Source of the DNA: Akkermansia muciniphila | GTDB taxonomy: Bacteria > Verrucomicrobiota > Verrucomicrobiia > Verrucomicrobiales > Akkermansiaceae | Direction: 5' to 3' | Assembly (NCBI GenBank): GCA_945890645.1 | Contig: CAMDCV010000002.1 | Span: 62,001 to 126,000 of the forward strand | Length of the DNA: 64,000 nucleotides | Shown: one piece after another, positions 29,012 through 38,254 of the stretch | How the letters are laid out: each line of letters opens with the position of its first letter | Position numbering within the stretch: position 1 is the first letter of the stretch | Notes under the pieces: model-generated | Database searches by the model: none | Told to the model about the DNA's origin: nothing | Seen by the model: only the letters and a program-made list of their open reading frames with translations | Made by a program: the position numbers and the translations under genes

Positions 29012-29142
29012 AGTGTTGATAGCTTAACGATACTACGCGCAGAAGCCATAAGACATTTCCACCAGTGCATATTCAAAATCCACATTACTGGCTGCTTTTT
29101 GCTTGTTTGTTGGGAAATCATTTGTAGCTTTGATTTGAGATA
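29012..29142. promoter_or_regulatory. Divergent promoter region between the PEP-hydrolase-like gene and the AraC gene
   Basis: 131 bases separating two divergent starts, the expected place for the operator of the AraC regulator and for promoters in both directions. AT-rich; I see no clear pair of direct repeats that would define the AraC site. Confidence 0.4.
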
Positions 29143-30018
29143 GTGATGAAAGCACGGACTTCGGAAATGCAGTCAGATCAAGATGAGCAGCTATTTGGCA
29201 GTGCGCTTCATGAAGTAGTGCGCTCTGATACTTCTGATCCGCGTGATTGGTTGCAAGAGGCTCCCGTCTGTCGGCTATTGAAAACACACCACATTGCTCA
29301 TGCAGGAGTGATGCATGCCAGTCATCCATTTCGGGTGAGTCGCATCAATCCGAATGGCACCTACATGATGGCGTGCATCGAGGGTCATGGGCAGGTGTTG
29401 GTCGATGGAAAATGGGAATCACTCGAAGAAGGGCAGGCGTGCTTGCTGCCGCCCTTTGTGATGAACCGTTTCAAGTGCTTGCCGCGGACGCCGTGGAAAT
29501 TTTGTTGGGTGCGCTACGCCGAATCGCGAGAGCAAGCACCGTTCATTTCTTCCAGCACGCCGGTGATGGGCCCCTATGAGTACAAGCCCTTGCTGCATGC
29601 GATTCTCGGTCTGCGCGCCGAATCCGCCGCACGAAGCCAGCCTCAGGCATTAGAAGCATGGGTGAACTTGGTACATCAATACGTGATGGGTTTTGCGCAG
29701 CCGCAGCATCGCGATGATCGCATCGTCAAGTTGTGGCAAAAGGTCGAAAAAAATTTAGCGCACCCTTGGACCTTGGAGCAAATGGCCGATCTCGCGCACG
29801 TGAGCAGCGAGCACCTGCGTCGCCTGTGCCGACGTCATCTCGGTCGGAGTCCCTTGCAGCAACTGACTTTCCTACGCATGCAGCGCGCCCAGCAGTTGCT
29901 CGGCTCCACCAACGACAAGATTGAAACCATCGCGCATGCCGTGGGTTATGAAAATGCGTTTACGTTCTCGAACAGTTTCAAAAAATGGGTCGGCTGGCGA
30001 CCCTCTGAGCATCGGTAA
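29143..30018 (+). CDS. AraC-family transcriptional regulator
   Basis: 291 residues. Residues about 55-130 form a cupin-type sensor (NPNGTYMMACIEGHGQVLVDGKWESLEEGQACLLPPF). About 190-291 form the double helix-turn-helix domain, with HPWTLEQMADLAHVSSEHLRRLCRRHLGRSPLQQLTFLRMQRAQQLL and a second helix pair ending IAHAVGYENAFTFSNSFKKWVGWRPSEHR. Such proteins activate sugar or polyol catabolic genes on binding a ligand. Its position divergent from the PEP-hydrolase/UPF0261/Dabb/dehydrogenase genes makes them the likely targets. Confidence 0.9.
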   Translation: MMKARTSEMQSDQDEQLFGSALHEVVRSDTSDPRDWLQEAPVCRLLKTHHIAHAGVMHASHPFRVSRINPNGTYMMACIEGHGQVLVDGKWESLEEGQACLLPPFVMNRFKCLPRTPWKFCWVRYAESREQAPFISSSTPVMGPYEYKPLLHAILGLRAESAARSQPQALEAWVNLVHQYVMGFAQPQHRDDRIVKLWQKVEKNLAHPWTLEQMADLAHVSSEHLRRLCRRHLGRSPLQQLTFLRMQRAQQLLGSTNDKIETIAHAVGYENAFTFSNSFKKWVGWRPSEHR

Positions 30019-30040
30019 GAAATCTGAAAGGCTGAAGTCT

Positions 30041-30062
30041 GGCCTTCCCCTGCACGAAGGCC
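30041..30062 (+). terminator. Hairpin after the AraC gene
   Basis: GGCCTTC and GAAGGCC form a perfect 7-bp stem with an 8-base loop, 22 bases after the AraC stop. No U-run follows, so termination is possible but not certain. Confidence 0.45.
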
Positions 30063-30313
30063 GAAGTTCATAAAACTGATTGTATCTTGCCGAATTTCAC
30101 CCTTGGAAAACACATCGGAAGATCGTAAGAAAGCTGAGCGCAGCAGCAAAGCAGCAAGCCATAAACACTCGTTAGATTGCTCTTGGCACCGTCTTTGTCT
30201 TCCGCTTCAAGCTTTTCATGTTGCTTATCATGTCCGCAATACTCACGATCATTGGGAACACACGAGAGGCTTGAAAGTAATTTTGGTAAAAAAACATATT
30301 TAAATAATAAACG
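30063..30313. other. Spacer upstream of the type I restriction-modification operon
   Basis: About 250 bases without a gene I would accept. A 66-codon plus-strand frame at 30103-30303 has no family features. The last 40 bases are AT-rich (run TTTTGGTAAAAAAACATATTT) and probably hold the hsdM promoter. Confidence 0.4.
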
Positions 30314-31891
30314 ATGACATGCATTCAACAACGCGCCGCACTGCAGCAGCAAATCTGGAAGATTGCCAACGACGTACGCGGCTCCGTCGATGGATGGGAC
30401 TTCAAGCAATATGTCCTCGGAACTTTGTTCTACCGATTCATTAGTGAAAACTTCGCCGCCTATATCGAAGCGGAAGATCCGGACATCCATTATGCTCAGT
30501 TAGCGGATAGCGTCATCACCCCAGAGATCAAAGACGATGCCATCAAAACCAAGGGCTACTTCATCTATCCTAGCCAGCTCTTTTCGAATATCGTCAGAAC
30601 GGCGAACACCAACGAGAGCCTAAACACTGATCTAGCGGCTGTATTTTCCGCGATCGAGAGTTCTGCCAACGGTTATCCCTCGGAAAAGGACATCAAGGGT
30701 TTGTTCGCGGATTTCGATACCACCAGCAATCGCCTCGGCAACACCGTCAAAGACAAAAACATGCGCCTCGCCGACGTTCTCAACGGCGTTGGAAAACTTG
30801 ACTTCAATGATTTTGAAGGCAGCGAGATCGACCTATTCGGCGACGCGTATGAGTTCTTAATCTCCAACTACGCCGCCAATGCCGGTAAATCCGGAGGCGA
30901 GTTCTTCACGCCAACACACGTCTCACGGCTCATCGCCCAGCTGGCCATGCACAAGCAAACCAGCGTCAATAAGATCTACGACCCCGCCGCTGGTTCGGGT
31001 TCTTTGCTGCTACAGGCAAAAAAACACTTCGACGCCCACATCATCGAGGACGGCTTTTTCGGGCAGGAGATCAATCACACCACCTACAACTTGGCGCGGA
31101 TGAACATGTTCCTTCACAACATCAACTACGACAAGTTCAACATCCAGCTCGGCAACACATTAATCAATCCACATTTTCTCGGCGACAAGCCCTTCGATGC
31201 CATCGTCTCCAATCCTCCCTACTCCATCAAATGGAAAGGTAGCGATGACCCCACGCTCATCAACGATGACCGCTTTGCTCCCGCTGGCGTTCTCGCCCCG
31301 AAATCGAAGGCCGACTTCGCTTTCGTCCTCCACGCCTTGAGCTACCTCTCCGCAAAAGGCCGCGCTGCCATTGTCTGCTTCCCCGGTATCTTCTACCGTG
31401 GCGGTGCTGAGCAAAAGATCCGCCAATACCTGATCGATAATAATTACGTGGAGACGGTCATCTCCCTCGCGCCCAACCTCTTCTTCGGCACCACCATCGC
31501 GGTGAACATCCTCGTGCTCTCCAAGCATAAACCGGACACTCGCACCCAGTTCATCGATGCCAGCGGTCTCTTCAAAAAAGAGACGAACAATAACGTGCTG
31601 ACCGACAATGATGATCCGGAAAACCCTGGGCACATTCAGCAAATCATGGAGGTCTTTGATACCAAGGAGAACGTGCCCCACTTTGCCCTCTCCGTGGATC
31701 ACACCACGGTCGCCGGGAAAGACTACAACCTCTCCGTCAGCACTTACGTCGAAGCGAAAGACAACCGCGAGGTCGTGGACATTGCCGAGCTGAACGCGGA
31801 GCTGGCAATCACCGTCGCCAAGATCGACCGCCTGCGGGCTGACATCGATTCCATCGTGGCGGAAATCGAGGGCGAGGAGGTAGGGAAATGA
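30314..31891 (+). CDS. hsdM: Type I restriction-modification system, N6-adenine methyltransferase subunit HsdM
   Basis: 525 residues, typical of HsdM. An N-terminal helical domain (about 1-160) is followed by a class I methyltransferase fold. The SAM-binding motif [13 protein letters not shown] lies near residue 223-236, and the catalytic NPPY motif of adenine-N6 methylases appears as SNPPYSIKW near 297-305. With HsdS it forms the M2S1 methylase that modifies the host recognition site. It opens the operon; its stop overlaps the start of rhuM (ATGA). Downstream hsdS is intact, but no hsdR is in the window. Confidence 0.96.
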   Translation: MTCIQQRAALQQQIWKIANDVRGSVDGWDFKQYVLGTLFYRFISENFAAYIEAEDPDIHYAQLADSVITPEIKDDAIKTKGYFIYPSQLFSNIVRTANTNESLNTDLAAVFSAIESSANGYPSEKDIKGLFADFDTTSNRLGNTVKDKNMRLADVLNGVGKLDFNDFEGSEIDLFGDAYEFLISNYAANAGKSGGEFFTPTHVSRLIAQLAMHKQTSVNKIYDPAAGSGSLLLQAKKHFDAHIIEDGFFGQEINHTTYNLARMNMFLHNINYDKFNIQLGNTLINPHFLGDKPFDAIVSNPPYSIKWKGSDDPTLINDDRFAPAGVLAPKSKADFAFVLHALSYLSAKGRAAIVCFPGIFYRGGAEQKIRQYLIDNNYVETVISLAPNLFFGTTIAVNILVLSKHKPDTRTQFIDASGLFKKETNNNVLTDNDDPENPGHIQQIMEVFDTKENVPHFALSVDHTTVAGKDYNLSVSTYVEAKDNREVVDIAELNAELAITVAKIDRLRADIDSIVAEIEGEEVGK

Positions 31892-32901
31892 GCGACGTCA
31901 TTCTCTACACCACCCAGGACGGGAAAACCCAAATCGACCTGCATCTCAAGGATGGCACGGTCTGGCTGTCCCAGCAGCAAATCGCGGATCTCTTCCAGAC
32001 TTCCAAGCAGAACATCAGCAAGCACGTCAAGGCCATCTACGAGGATCAGGAGCTGGATGAGCGGGCAACTGTCAACCAACAGTTGACAGTTCAAAAGGAG
32101 GGTTCGAGGGAGGTTTCACGCAGCCTCACGCTTTACAATCTTGATCTGATTCTGGCAGTCGGCTACCGCGTGCGCTCCGCCCGTGGCGTGGAATTCCGGC
32201 GCTACGCCTCCACGATTCTTAAAGAATATCTCGAAAAGGGCTTCGCCATGAATGACGAGCGCCTGAAGAATCTCGGCGGCGGCAACTATTGGAAAGAGCT
32301 GCTCGACCGCATCCGGGACATCCGCTCCAGCGAGAAAGTGATGTACCGGCAGGTGCTCGACCTCTACGCCACCGCTATCGATTACCATCCGGGCGGTGAA
32401 GAGAGCCTGAAGTTCTTCAAGATCGTTCAAAACAAGCTGCATTACGCCGCCCACGGCCACACCGCCAGTGAGGTGATCTACCTCCGTGTGGACAGCAACA
32501 AACCCTTTGCCGGCCTCAGCACGTTCAAAGGCGGCCAGCCAACCCAGGCCGAGGCCATGATCGCCAAAAATTACCTCAGCGAGCAGGAACTGCGCGTCCT
32601 GAACAACCTCGTCTCCGCCTACTTCGACCTCGCGGAACTCAACGCCATCGAACAACGTGAAATGCGCATGGCGGATTATGTGCGCGAACTCGACTCGATC
32701 TTGAACTCCACAGGCCGCAAACTGCTCGACAATGCCGGAACGATCTCCACAAGCCAAGCGCAGGAAAAGGCCAAGCAGGAATTGCAACGATACAAAGCCA
32801 TCACGCTGGATCAGGTCGAAAAGGACTACCTTCAAACCATCTCATCACTGGAAAAACAGGCGAAAAAAGCCACCCGCAAGAAAGGAGACAAGCATGAGTG
32901 A
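31888..32901 (+). CDS. rhuM: RhuM-family virulence protein
   Basis: 337 residues. The sequence [33 protein letters not shown] (helix-turn-helix-like N-terminus), then [41 protein letters not shown], is characteristic of RhuM, named after a Salmonella pathogenicity-island protein of unknown biochemistry. The C-terminal half carries a Fic/DOC-like [23 protein letters not shown] region common in this family. RhuM genes are often inserted between hsdM and hsdS, as here, suggesting a role accessory to the restriction system. Overlaps both neighbours, so translation is coupled. Confidence 0.88.
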   Translation: MSDVILYTTQDGKTQIDLHLKDGTVWLSQQQIADLFQTSKQNISKHVKAIYEDQELDERATVNQQLTVQKEGSREVSRSLTLYNLDLILAVGYRVRSARGVEFRRYASTILKEYLEKGFAMNDERLKNLGGGNYWKELLDRIRDIRSSEKVMYRQVLDLYATAIDYHPGGEESLKFFKIVQNKLHYAAHGHTASEVIYLRVDSNKPFAGLSTFKGGQPTQAEAMIAKNYLSEQELRVLNNLVSAYFDLAELNAIEQREMRMADYVRELDSILNSTGRKLLDNAGTISTSQAQEKAKQELQRYKAITLDQVEKDYLQTISSLEKQAKKATRKKGDKHE

Positions 32902-34126
32902 AATGAGCTACATGGAAAAACTGCTCGAAGGGGTTGAGGTTGAGTGGAAGGCGCTGGGGGAGGTGACTCTTCCGACATCGAATATAAAATGGAAAGATGC
33001 TAAGCGTCCTTATCGATATATTGATTTAACGTCTGTCGATATTAGGACGAAAAAAATAATTGAGACTACAGAGGTATCAGCAACCAAAGCACCCAGCCGT
33101 GCGCAAAAGCTTGTGGAAAATGATGATGTTATTTTCGCCACAACGCGACCCACGCAAATGCGATACAGCCTGATTGATGATGAGCATTCGGGAGAAGTTG
33201 CGAGCACGGGTTACTGTGTTTTACGTGCGCGGCGGGAGATCATTCTCCCAAAGTGGATTTTGTATTGGGTCTCGTCTAGTGACTTTAAAATATACTTGGA
33301 AGAACAAGAAAGTGGATCGGCTTATCCTGCAATTTCTGACGCAAAAGTAAAAGCATTCCAAATCCCCATCCCCCCACTATCCATCCAAAAAGAAATCGTC
33401 CGCATTTTGGACACCTTCACCGAGCTGACCACCGAGCTGACCACCGAGCTGACCACCGAGCTGACCAACCGAAAAAAACAATACAACCACTACCGCGACC
33501 AATTGCTCAGCTTTGAGGATGGGGATGTGGGCTGGAAAATGTTGGGTGAAATTAGCGAGTATTCCCAGACGAGAATAAGCTCTAATCAAATAAACCATGA
33601 GAACTATGTTGGAGTAGATAATCTTCTTCAAAATCGAGCAGGAAAAACAGATTCAAACTATGTTCCAACTACTGGAAATTTAACTGCATATCATGAAGGC
33701 GACGTTTTGATCGGCAACATACGACCCTATCTCAAAAAGATTTGGCACGCTGATCGTAAGGGAGGAACAAACGGGGATGTTTTGGTTGTTCATCTTTTCG
33801 ATCAAGGAGTTTTGTCGCGATATTTGTATCAAATTCTAGCTGATGAGAAATTCTTTGCTTACAACATGCAACACGCAAAAGGCGCGAAAATGCCCCGCGG
33901 CAGCAAGTCTAAAATAATGGAATACAAAATCCCTATTCCTTTTCCAGATGACCCACAAAAATCCCTCGCCGAACAAGCCCGCATCGTTGCCATCCTCGAT
34001 AAGTTCGACACCCTCACCCACTCCATCAGCGAGGGCTTACCGCGTGAGATCGAGCTGCGGCAGAAGCAATACGAGCATTACCGCAACCTGCTGCTGAGTT
34101 TCCAGAAACCGAAAGACGCCGCATAA
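32894..34126 (+). CDS. hsdS: Type I restriction-modification specificity subunit HsdS
   Basis: 410 residues from the ATG at 32894 ([13 protein letters not shown]), which overlaps the end of rhuM by 8 bases. Two target-recognition domains (about 15-165 and 215-350) each end in a helical conserved region (IPIPPLSIQKEIVRILDTF and IPIPFPDDPQKSLAEQARIVAILDKFD). Each domain binds one half of a bipartite DNA site. In the central spacer the protein reads ELTT four times (about 177-192), encoded by 12-bp tandem repeats, analogous to the TAEL repeats of EcoR124. Base composition of the domains (AT-richer) differs from hsdM, as is usual for exchanged recognition domains. Confidence 0.95.
   Translation: MSEMSYMEKLLEGVEVEWKALGEVTLPTSNIKWKDAKRPYRYIDLTSVDIRTKKIIETTEVSATKAPSRAQKLVENDDVIFATTRPTQMRYSLIDDEHSGEVASTGYCVLRARREIILPKWILYWVSSSDFKIYLEEQESGSAYPAISDAKVKAFQIPIPPLSIQKEIVRILDTFTELTTELTTELTTELTNRKKQYNHYRDQLLSFEDGDVGWKMLGEISEYSQTRISSNQINHENYVGVDNLLQNRAGKTDSNYVPTTGNLTAYHEGDVLIGNIRPYLKKIWHADRKGGTNGDVLVVHLFDQGVLSRYLYQILADEKFFAYNMQHAKGAKMPRGSKSKIMEYKIPIPFPDDPQKSLAEQARIVAILDKFDTLTHSISEGLPREIELRQKQYEHYRNLLLSFQKPKDAA
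33422..33469 (+). repeat. Four 12-bp tandem repeats in the hsdS spacer
   Basis: GAGCTGACCACC three times, then GAGCTGACCAAC, in frame, encoding ELTT ELTT ELTT ELTN. The units lie exactly between the two recognition domains. Gain or loss of a unit keeps the frame and changes the distance between the two half-site readers. Confidence 0.95.
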
Positions 34127-34127
34127 T

Positions 34128-34900
34128 ATGAGTCACACACTGAGACAGATCGCCGAGCAGTTGCGGGCTTCGAACAAGAAGGTGCAGTTGATTTATGCCT
34201 TCAATGGAAATGGAAAAACACGTTTGTCTCGCGAATTCAAGGAACTGGTGTCCCCCAAACCTGATCCAGATGCCGATGAGGAACACCAATCAAAGATTCT
34301 TTACTACAACGCTTTCACAGAAGATTTGTTCTACTGGGATAACGACCTACATGGTGATACGGTACGCAAACTAATCATTCAGCCGAATAACTACACTGAG
34401 TGGGCACTCAAGGATCAAGGGCAGGAAGTGAACGCGACAAAACACTTCCAACGCTACACCAATAGCAAGCTTACACCTTTGTTTGATCCTCTCTTTAAAG
34501 AAGTTCGTTTTACCATGGAGAGTGGAGACCAAGGAACCTTGCAAAATATCAAGATATCCAAAGGCGAAGAAAGTAATTTCATTTGGAGTATTTTTTTTAG
34601 CGTGATTGATCAGATCGTTTCCTCCTTGAGTGAGCCAGAGAGCGATTCAGCGGGTCAGTTTGCGCATCTTGAGTATGTATTCATTGACGACCCGGTCAGC
34701 TCGTTGGATGAGAATCATCTTATCCAGTCGGCGGTTGACTTAGCCCGACTTATTAAAAGCGATGGCTCCGATTTGAAATTCATAATTTCGACACACAGTC
34801 CTCTATATTTCAACGTCCTAGCAAATGAATTCAGGCGCGGTTTCTCTAGCAATTGGAAAAATAAAACGCATTCGAAGCATCTATTAGAGAAAGAGAATGA
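34128..34900 (+). pseudogene. RM-associated AAA ATPase gene, truncated by prophage insertion
   Basis: The first 257 or so residues of an ATPase family often encoded with type I hsd genes. Walker A is VQLIYAFNGNGKTRLSREF (about 20-38), the family motif KILYYNAFTEDLFYWDND is near 58, KGEESNFIWSIFF is near 145, and Walker B is YVFIDDPVSSLDENH near 183-197. After LEKENDG the match to the family stops and the frame runs on into prophage DNA to a stop at 35082-35084 with unrelated residues. The missing part should be beyond the far prophage end, outside this window. The start lies 2 bases after hsdS. Confidence 0.85.
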
Positions 34901-34966
34901 TGGCAATCGTAAACCGCCAAAACGTTTTGTGAATATCTGCCAGATGTTTTGTGTTTTTGCTCTTTC
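34901..34966. repeat. Prophage terminal repeats with 22-bp spacing (candidate transposase sites)
   Basis: ACGTTTTGTG at 34922-34931 and ATGTTTTGTG at 34944-34953 are offset by 22 bases. The CGCCAAAA and CTGCCAGA that precede them, at 34915-34922 and 34937-34944, are offset in the same way. A third, weaker 22-base unit would start at the TG at 34901. Mu ends carry adjoining 22-bp MuA sites, so these are candidate transposase binding sites. The stop of the last prophage gene is at 34973. Confidence 0.6.
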
Positions 34967-34972
34967 GCCGCG

Positions 34973-36610
34973 TCAAGTGGAGCTTAGAACCTTCAGCCGT
35001 GCCAGTGCCGCCCCCCCTCCTCGCGCTGGCAGTCCGAGCTGCGTTTCCTGCACCCCGGTCTGGATGTTGACGGTCTCAGACTGAACCGTCGCACCGATGC
35101 CAGCGAGCCGGGGATTCGTTCCGGCAAGGTCGATCTTCTTGGCGAGCAGCCGCTCGTAGGGATGCCAGGGCGTGAAGTTGAGCCGTCCGCGATGCGGTAG
35201 CCAGTTCTGGGCCGCGAGCAGATCCGTCGCCAACGTGGCAGGCGGGGCCGTGGTCCCATAGTTGCCGGGGTCTCTCACATTTGTCAGGCTGGTGAATGCT
35301 CTAGAAATGGCAGGGGCCTGAAACTCTACATACAGCATGATATTGCTTGCCGTCCACGTGTTAGGATTGCTTTGCACGTTGGCTCCTCCAGTGCCTGTGT
35401 TCCACCAATCGAGCGGGCGCAGGAAGCCTCCTGCCGCGATCAGCGGAGCAGCCCAATCCGGCGGATCGACTGGCCCACTCGCGTCCTCGTTTTGAAACTT
35501 CCACCACAGCGTTGCTTTATAGGTGCAAACTCCCTCGGTGATCGCGAGCCGAGAAAGCATGAAATCTTTGATTTCGCCCGTTAACAATGCATTAACATTC
35601 GGCGCGGTGAACCCCGAGAAAGCTGGAGACGTGCCCGACACTAGCACGCTGCCCTTGGTCGTGTAGGTGCCACCATTGGGGATCGTATAGTTGCCAGACG
35701 CGGTCGGAGCAGGCAGGCCTACAATGTCTCTGAGATTCGGTGCGCGGGCGACAGCAAAAGCCGCCGTCGCTGTCGTTATTGTCTGCATCGCCACCTGTTC
35801 AGCAGCAGCTTTCGCTGTGAACTGAGAAAAGTTTGGTTCCGTCAAAATCACCGCCTGCGCATCGCTGCCAGATCCTGCCGTTTGCACATACTCGGTCACC
35901 ACTCCATTGGCATCTCGAGTGGCATAGGCGACAGTCACTTTCGTGGGGGTGACTTCGGGGATTGGTTCGACTTGGCAGGTATCGATTTCATCTGTTCCGA
36001 TGGTGATCGTTTTAGTCGTCATCGCCCCGCGTCGCACGATGTTTAGCGTAGGAAATCCAGTGCCTGTGTGATCCAGATACGCGACCGCATCCGAGACGAT
36101 TCTGAGCAGCTCGATCAGGGCCGCACCGCAGTTCACACCACGGAACGCGATGGGAGGAATCTCGAACATCGCGGCGATGCTACCGAGCTGCAATCTCGCG
36201 CCACCGGCGATGGCTTTATTGATCACATCCGTGATGGTGGCCGCGAGCGATCCTTGCGCTCTGACATACTCCTTATCAGCATCGGTGAGAGGCACCCGGT
36301 CGAGTTCACGCCAACCGTTTTCTGCTTGGATGATCCAGCCACTTTGACCCGGCGACCACACGTATTTCGGGACTGTCACATAGCCGAAAAACTGCCTCAC
36401 ACCACCCCGGTAAATGCTGATCTCCTGATCCTTGTCCGGGAGGTTAAGCGGGTCGGTCGTATGGTCATCTGAGAGGAGTAAAAACGACAGCGAATCATTG
36501 CCCTGATTCGTGAACGTGAGCGAGCCATTTTGCATGGCCAGCGCGTCCACATCGATGAGCGTATCCGTGAAGCTTTTTCCCGCCTCGCCTTTGATGGTCC
36601 AGTCACTCAT
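34973..36610 (-). CDS. Phage tail hub / distal tail protein candidate
   Basis: 545 residues, the last structural gene before the prophage end. The N-terminus (MSDWTIKGEAGKSFTDTLIDVDALAMQNGSLTFTNQGNDSL, then YRGGVRQFFGYVTVPKYVWSPGQSGW) resembles the first domain of siphophage tail-tip and hub proteins. A middle section has ITDVINKAIAGGARLQLGSI and CGAALIELLRIVSDAVAYLD, like gpD/gp27-type hubs. It overlaps the tape-measure candidate by 4 bp (ATGA). Probably part of the baseplate or tail tip; the exact role is inferred from position. Confidence 0.5.
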   Translation of the reverse strand: MSDWTIKGEAGKSFTDTLIDVDALAMQNGSLTFTNQGNDSLSFLLLSDDHTTDPLNLPDKDQEISIYRGGVRQFFGYVTVPKYVWSPGQSGWIIQAENGWRELDRVPLTDADKEYVRAQGSLAATITDVINKAIAGGARLQLGSIAAMFEIPPIAFRGVNCGAALIELLRIVSDAVAYLDHTGTGFPTLNIVRRGAMTTKTITIGTDEIDTCQVEPIPEVTPTKVTVAYATRDANGVVTEYVQTAGSGSDAQAVILTEPNFSQFTAKAAAEQVAMQTITTATAAFAVARAPNLRDIVGLPAPTASGNYTIPNGGTYTTKGSVLVSGTSPAFSGFTAPNVNALLTGEIKDFMLSRLAITEGVCTYKATLWWKFQNEDASGPVDPPDWAAPLIAAGGFLRPLDWWNTGTGGANVQSNPNTWTASNIMLYVEFQAPAISRAFTSLTNVRDPGNYGTTAPPATLATDLLAAQNWLPHRGRLNFTPWHPYERLLAKKIDLAGTNPRLAGIGATVQSETVNIQTGVQETQLGLPARGGGAALARLKVLSST

Positions 36611-38253
36611 TTCATCAAAAGTTGAGAGATTTGAAGCTGCATATTTTGCACGTCAGATATGATTTTTTGCAGCAGTGAATCACGACTGGAAACGCCGGAT
36701 TGGACTTGCTGAATTACTCCTAAAATTTTGCCTTGTTCTGTGTTAAGAGCTTGCACGGCCGTAGCTAGTTTTTCCGCGATTTGTCCTTGCGTTTCGAGGG
36801 TCGTTTGTAGGCCAGAAACAGATTGCTGCTGAGCGGCATTGATCGGCTCCACGGCCGTCACCGCTTGGTTGATTTTTTCAGTAGTAGCGTTCGCACCATC
36901 AGTGATCGTTTTCACCACTGCAGCAGACTGTGCAATTGTCTCAGGAGAGTTCGCTACTTTCTCGATTTCCGCCTGAACGGCATCGATACCTTTTTGCGCG
37001 GCCTTAGAGATGGCACCTTTGTTTTTATCCTGCAAATCGACCAGCGCGATCTCGGTATTTTCCGCGAGGAGTGTAGCCTTCTGGCCGATGAGTGCGGACT
37101 GATTTTTAACCTCTTTATCGAGCAGCACATAGGCGTTGACTTTATCCGTGGCTTGCTGGTCCAGCTCCATGATCCGGGCCTCACTGGCTCCCTTCGCGAT
37201 GGCATCATCGAGCAAGGCCTTGGCAGAATCCATTTGCTCCTCAGCGGCGGCTGCTTTTTGGCGCGTCTCCCCGAGCCCTCTGCGCAGCGCTTCTAGGTCG
37301 GCTTGAAGAGATACCAGTAGCACATTCGCTTCGGCGGCCGCCACGTCACCGCCATCCTGTTGGGCGACTTTGACTTGATTTTGCGCACGTTGTACGGCGA
37401 TGTTATCCGATTGATTTCTGGCACTGTTAATTTGCCGAACCACCGAGAGTTGATAATCGAGTTCCTCGTTCTCACGGGAGATTTGAAGCTGCAAATTTTT
37501 CTGACTTGTATCCAACCGGGTTTTCAGGAACTTCGCTTGAGCTTCTTCAGCGAACTTCATGCGGGCGATGATTTCATCCATTCCGGTATTGAACCCAGCT
37601 AGTCCTGCGAAAAAATCTTCTGGATTTGACCAAGCCGATTTAAGGCCTTCCCAAGCATCTTTCACGGCGGTGATAGGGGTCACCAACGTGGCGATCATCC
37701 CTCGCTGCGCATTTATATCCGCCTCAAAGCCCGGATCGATTTCGATGCCATTGGCCTTCGCTTTGGCGATGGCGTCCGTGTAACCGTCAAAGGTTTTAGT
37801 GAGCGCATCACTTGCCCAGTCAGCCGCCACGACAATGGCCGCAACGGAAGCTCCTATGGCAGCAGCTTCTGCGGTGACCACTTTGCCATACTTGGTGATC
37901 GCCTGTGCCGCGTCTTCGTAGCCTAGCTTTGCTGCAGCGGAAGCGGCGGTTTCCGCCAACTGCCCTTTCTTGGCAGATTCAACAACGCGGGCGGCATGTT
38001 TCTCCTTTGCTTTCGCGACATCGGCGGCAGCATTGATTTCCCAATCCGCTTGTTCTTTTTTCGCGGATGTTACTTGTTTGATTTCCTCAATTTGCTCGCT
38101 GGCTGATGAGCCACCACCACCGATGGTGGCATTCTGTGATGCACCTTCGGTTTTCTTGGCCTGCGTCTCTACTTTTTTAAGCGCGTCTTCGGCTTGCTTC
38201 GCACCGGAGACATCGGCCTCGGTGGTCAGCTTAATTTTTACATCGTCGGGCAT
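36607..38253 (-). CDS. Coiled-coil phage protein, tape-measure candidate
   Basis: 548 residues, nearly all helical. A charged N-terminal coil (KQAEDALKKVETQAKKTEGA) is followed by a hydrophobic patch AAAIGASVAAIVVAADWASDAL near 132-153. Long heptad stretches run through to the C-terminus (SLLQKIISDVQNMQLQISQLL). Position just before the hub gene and the composition fit a tape-measure protein, which sets tail length and is short here. A tail-fibre trimerisation coil is the alternative. It starts one base from the preceding gene. Confidence 0.45.
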   Translation of the reverse strand: MPDDVKIKLTTEADVSGAKQAEDALKKVETQAKKTEGASQNATIGGGGSSASEQIEEIKQVTSAKKEQADWEINAAADVAKAKEKHAARVVESAKKGQLAETAASAAAKLGYEDAAQAITKYGKVVTAEAAAIGASVAAIVVAADWASDALTKTFDGYTDAIAKAKANGIEIDPGFEADINAQRGMIATLVTPITAVKDAWEGLKSAWSNPEDFFAGLAGFNTGMDEIIARMKFAEEAQAKFLKTRLDTSQKNLQLQISRENEELDYQLSVVRQINSARNQSDNIAVQRAQNQVKVAQQDGGDVAAAEANVLLVSLQADLEALRRGLGETRQKAAAAEEQMDSAKALLDDAIAKGASEARIMELDQQATDKVNAYVLLDKEVKNQSALIGQKATLLAENTEIALVDLQDKNKGAISKAAQKGIDAVQAEIEKVANSPETIAQSAAVVKTITDGANATTEKINQAVTAVEPINAAQQQSVSGLQTTLETQGQIAEKLATAVQALNTEQGKILGVIQQVQSGVSSRDSLLQKIISDVQNMQLQISQLLMK

Positions 38254-38254
38254 A

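Noticed and set aside
30103-30303. 66-codon plus-strand frame before hsdM
   Set aside because: No homology pattern, low-complexity character, and lies in a probable promoter spacer.
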